Positions 6,698 to 8,112 of a stretch of DNA of 8,112 bases are shown piece after piece; positions within the stretch are counted from its first letter, which is position 1; each line of letters starts with the position of its first letter. The DNA lies in contig JAFLEG010000159.1 of the NCBI GenBank assembly GCA_017302195.1, positions 1 to 8,112 of the forward strand, read 5' to 3'. Under the pieces are notes generated by a model, which was not told the DNA's origin, did not search any database, and was given only the letters and a program-made list of their open reading frames with translations. The stretch is from Verrucomicrobiota bacterium. Its GTDB lineage: Bacteria > Verrucomicrobiota > Verrucomicrobiia > Limisphaerales > UBA9464. Position numbers and translations under genes: made by a program.

Positions 6698-7591
6698 ATG
6701 GCGTTCCTGAACTACCACCATCTCCGCTATTTCCGGGTCATCGCGCGGGAGTCCAGCCTGACGCGCGCCGCCAGGAAGCTGAACCTCTCGGCGCCGGCCC
6801 TGAGCATCCAGTTGAAGCAGCTCGAGGAAAGCCTCGGGCATGTGCTGGTCGAACGTCGCCGGGACGGCCTGCTGCTGACCGAGGCCGGGCGACTGGCGCT
6901 GGAGTATGCGGATGCCATCGGGCGGGCCGGCGAGGAACTCATGGACCTCATGCAGCATCGTCCCCGGGGCGGACGCCACGCGCTGCGGGTCGGCGCGGTG
7001 GCCACACTCTCCCGCAACTTCCAGCTCGAGTTCCTGAGGCCCGCGCTGCACCAGAAGGAGGTGGAGGTGGTCGTCCGCTCGGGCGGGCTCCGCGAGCTGT
7101 TGATGATGCTGCATGCGCTGCAGGTGGACCTGGTGCTGTCCAATCAGCCGGCGCGCCGGGATGCGGAGACGACGTGGCACAGCCACCTGCTGGCCGCCCA
7201 GCCGGTCAGCCTGGTGGGGACGCCGGCGTGGAAGAAGAAGCGGCTGCGCTTCCCGCAGGGCCTCCAGGACGTTGCGGTGATCCTGCCCAGCCTCGAGAGC
7301 ACCATGCGGGTGGAGTTCGACGGGCTGATGGCCGCCGCGGGGGTTCGTCCCCGGGTGGTCGCGGAGGCGGATGACATGGCCATGATCCGTCTCCTGGCCC
7401 GCGAGGGCGGCGCCCTCGCGCTGGTGCCTCCGGTGGTCGTCCGCAACGAGATTGAGGCCGGCATTCTGGTCGAAACCCACCGCATCCCCCAGATCCGGGA
7501 GACCTTTTATGCCATCACACCCAGCCGGCGATTCCCCAATCCCCTGGTGGCCGAGCTGGTGCGCCTGATCTCGGCCCGGAAGGCGTCCTGA
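6698..7591 (+). CDS. LysR-family transcriptional regulator, NhaR-like; candidate regulator of dabBA
   Basis: This 297-aa protein is full length for the family. The N-terminal winged helix-turn-helix occupies about residues 4-63 (LNYHHLRYF at the start, SSLTRAARKLNLSAPALS across the HTH, QLEESLG next, LLLTEAGR in the wing). A linker helix (65-90) is followed by a periplasmic-binding-protein-like effector domain (about 95-297). The opening NYHHLRYF and the LMDLMQHR, DLVLSNQP and ILPSLESTMR segments resemble NhaR, the sodium/proton-responsive regulator, more than CbbR. The ligand cannot be read from sequence; by context it could be bicarbonate/CO2, a metabolite, or ionic stress. It is divergent from dabB across 80 bases, the usual LysR-target arrangement, so it likely controls dabBA and itself. 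ATG 6698 is preceded only by a weak AGG at 6693. LysR-type genes are known beside DAB-type carbon uptake loci in other bacteria. Confidence 0.9.
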   Translation: MAFLNYHHLRYFRVIARESSLTRAARKLNLSAPALSIQLKQLEESLGHVLVERRRDGLLLTEAGRLALEYADAIGRAGEELMDLMQHRPRGGRHALRVGAVATLSRNFQLEFLRPALHQKEVEVVVRSGGLRELLMMLHALQVDLVLSNQPARRDAETTWHSHLLAAQPVSLVGTPAWKKKRLRFPQGLQDVAVILPSLESTMRVEFDGLMAAAGVRPRVVAEADDMAMIRLLAREGGALALVPPVVVRNEIEAGILVETHRIPQIRETFYAITPSRRFPNPLVAELVRLISARKAS

Positions 7592-7747
7592 TCGGGGCAG
7601 GGCATGCCGTCGAACGGAGGCAATGCCGCTCGGGTGGAACCCGCGGAGTCCGGGCAGGTCCCATGGCATCCATGCCGTACCGAGGGCGTTTCATGGACCT
7701 GGCAAACCCGGGGGCGGACGGGGTGTTGCATTTTCTGGGACCGCCGG
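7592..7747. other. Gap between lysR and the small PEP-CTERM gene
   Basis: These 156 bases follow the lysR stop. The frame of the next gene is open through here back to an ATG at 7604, but this part encodes no recognisable domain and has no signal-peptide character, so I treat it as leader. No terminator with a T-run is visible. TTGCATTTTC (7726-7735) is the only AT-richer patch, and I cannot assign a promoter. Confidence 0.4.
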
Positions 7748-8038
7748 ATGGACTTCGCGCAGCAAGTCCACGTGATGATAAAGAAATCCAATCCCCGGAT
7801 CGCGGTCATTTGTCTCTGCATTGCCTGCACGTGGGGGATCGGGATCGGAGTCGCCGATGAAGTCTCGGTGCCGGTTCTGACCGCACTGGAGGACACGACC
7901 ATCCGTGGAATCGTGGACACCTCCGCCGGATTCGCGCCCTCGGTGCACACCAATGCCATACCGGAGCCCGGCGGCGGCTGGTTGTGCGCCGGGATGGTGC
8001 TTTGCGCCTTGGCAATCTGGCGCCGCACGCGAGGGTGA
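7748..8038 (+). CDS. Very small PEP-CTERM sorting-signal protein
   Basis: The predicted protein has 96 aa. Residues about 9-36 form a signal peptide: KK and R in the basic segment, a hydrophobic core IAVICLCIACTWGIGIG, and a likely cleavage around GVA/DE. Residues 37-70 are a short mature stretch without known domain. Residues 71-96 are a PEP-CTERM sorting signal: IPEP, a hydrophobic helix WLCAGMVLCALAIW, and a terminal RRTRG. Such proteins are exported and processed by an exosortase (EpsH/Xrt family), usually in organisms making exopolysaccharide. ATG 7748 is preferred because GGGA lies seven bases upstream. ATG 7775 (87 aa, starting MIKKSNPR) is a good alternative with a more standard signal peptide. 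The frame extends to ATG 7604, but the extra residues look non-coding. The mature part would be only about 35 residues, so the partner or role is unknown. Confidence 0.6.
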   Translation: MDFAQQVHVMIKKSNPRIAVICLCIACTWGIGIGVADEVSVPVLTALEDTTIRGIVDTSAGFAPSVHTNAIPEPGGGWLCAGMVLCALAIWRRTRG

Positions 8039-8057
8039 CAGCCCCTCGGACACAAAG

Positions 8058-8080
8058 CGGCCCCGGATTCACCGGGGCCG
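8058..8080 (-). terminator. Strong hairpin downstream of the minus-strand tRNA
   Basis: A perfect 9-bp stem (CGGCCCCGG at 8058-8066, CCGGGGCCG at 8072-8080) encloses a 5-base loop. It begins two bases past the encoded CCA end of the tRNA and, on the minus strand, is followed by CTTTGTGT, a short and imperfect T-run. Most likely it terminates the tRNA transcript. It also lies 20 bases after the PEP-CTERM stop on the plus strand and could stop that message as well, though no T-run follows in that direction. Confidence 0.6.
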
Positions 8081-8082
8081 GA

Positions 8083-8112
8083 TGGTGCGCACGGCAGGAC
8101 TTTAACCTGCAC
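8083..8112 (-). tRNA. tRNA gene, 3' end only (T arm, acceptor 3' strand, CCA), runs off the window
   Basis: Read on the minus strand, the last 30 bases give GT, a T stem GCAGG (8110-8106), a 7-base loop TTAAAGT (8105-8099), the stem partner CCTGC (8098-8094), a 7-base acceptor strand CGTGCGC (8093-8087), discriminator A (8086) and encoded CCA (8085-8083). The geometry (5-bp stem, 7-base loop, 7-base acceptor, N, CCA) is exactly that of a tRNA. The anticodon lies beyond the right edge, so the amino acid cannot be given; the 5' end should begin GCGCACG. The loop has A where the nearly invariant C56 should be (TTAAA in place of TTCRA). Confidence 0.75.

Noticed and set aside
6683..7669. 328-aa open frame on the minus strand opposite lysR
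   Set aside because: It is a shadow frame. The plus-strand LysR has a complete HTH and effector domain, and the antisense product has no recognisable feature.
8041..8112. Anticodon arm on the plus strand (GCAGG, 7-base loop, CCTGC near the right edge)
   Set aside because: Read that way, the loop would lack U33. On the minus strand the same stem is a T arm followed by a 7-base acceptor strand, discriminator and CCA, a far better fit.
1..8112. CRISPR array, insertion sequence or phage genes
   Set aside because: I saw no regularly spaced direct repeats, no transposase motifs, no terminal inverted repeats with target duplications, and no phage structural genes.

Overview
The window is GC-rich, densely coding bacterial DNA. 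It most resembles the Verrucomicrobiota (Pedosphaera/Limisphaerales-like). The evidence is a secreted FG-GAP protein with an acidic Ca-binding-type 'DADxDxLxDxWE' module followed by a '...RFYRV' C-terminus, a very small PEP-CTERM protein, and the LpxC/FabZ-fusion style of the sequence at the left edge. This assignment rests on protein style, not on a marker gene.

Layout: (1) 2-2158 (+) is an open frame whose first ~40 codons are the N-terminus of a FabZ dehydratase (or the linker plus FabZ start of an LpxC-FabZ fusion). It switches without a stop, inside a shared V-D-F-D-G-D stretch, into a large FG-GAP/VCBS-type secreted protein. The junction at about 107-133 is either a recombination or an assembly chimera. 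(2) 2159-2677 is a gap between convergent genes. It holds a decayed, frameshifted copy of the same acidic C-terminal module (2536-2636) and a small GC-rich hairpin beside the dabA stop. (3) 5029-2678 (-) is dabA and 6617-5034 (-) is dabB, four bases apart. Together they form a DAB-type dissolved inorganic carbon uptake operon: a zinc, beta-carbonic-anhydrase-like vectorial hydratase plus an NuoL-like proton-conducting membrane partner. (4) 6618-6697 is a short divergent control region with TAAC/GTTA dyads. (5) 6698-7591 (+) is a LysR-family regulator of the NhaR-like kind, the obvious candidate regulator of dabBA. (6) 7748-8038 (+) is a tiny PEP-CTERM protein. (7) The right edge holds the 3' end of a tRNA gene on the minus strand (8112-8083), followed by a strong hairpin (8080-8058).

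The main functional unit is lysR <-> dabB-dabA. DabB is expected to conduct cations across the inner membrane and energise DabA on the cytoplasmic face to turn CO2 into trapped bicarbonate. The divergent LysR protein would bind the shared 80-bp region and set expression, perhaps according to CO2/bicarbonate or ionic state. No carboxysome, RuBisCO or other autotrophy gene is visible, so an anaplerotic or low-CO2 growth role is as likely as autotrophy.
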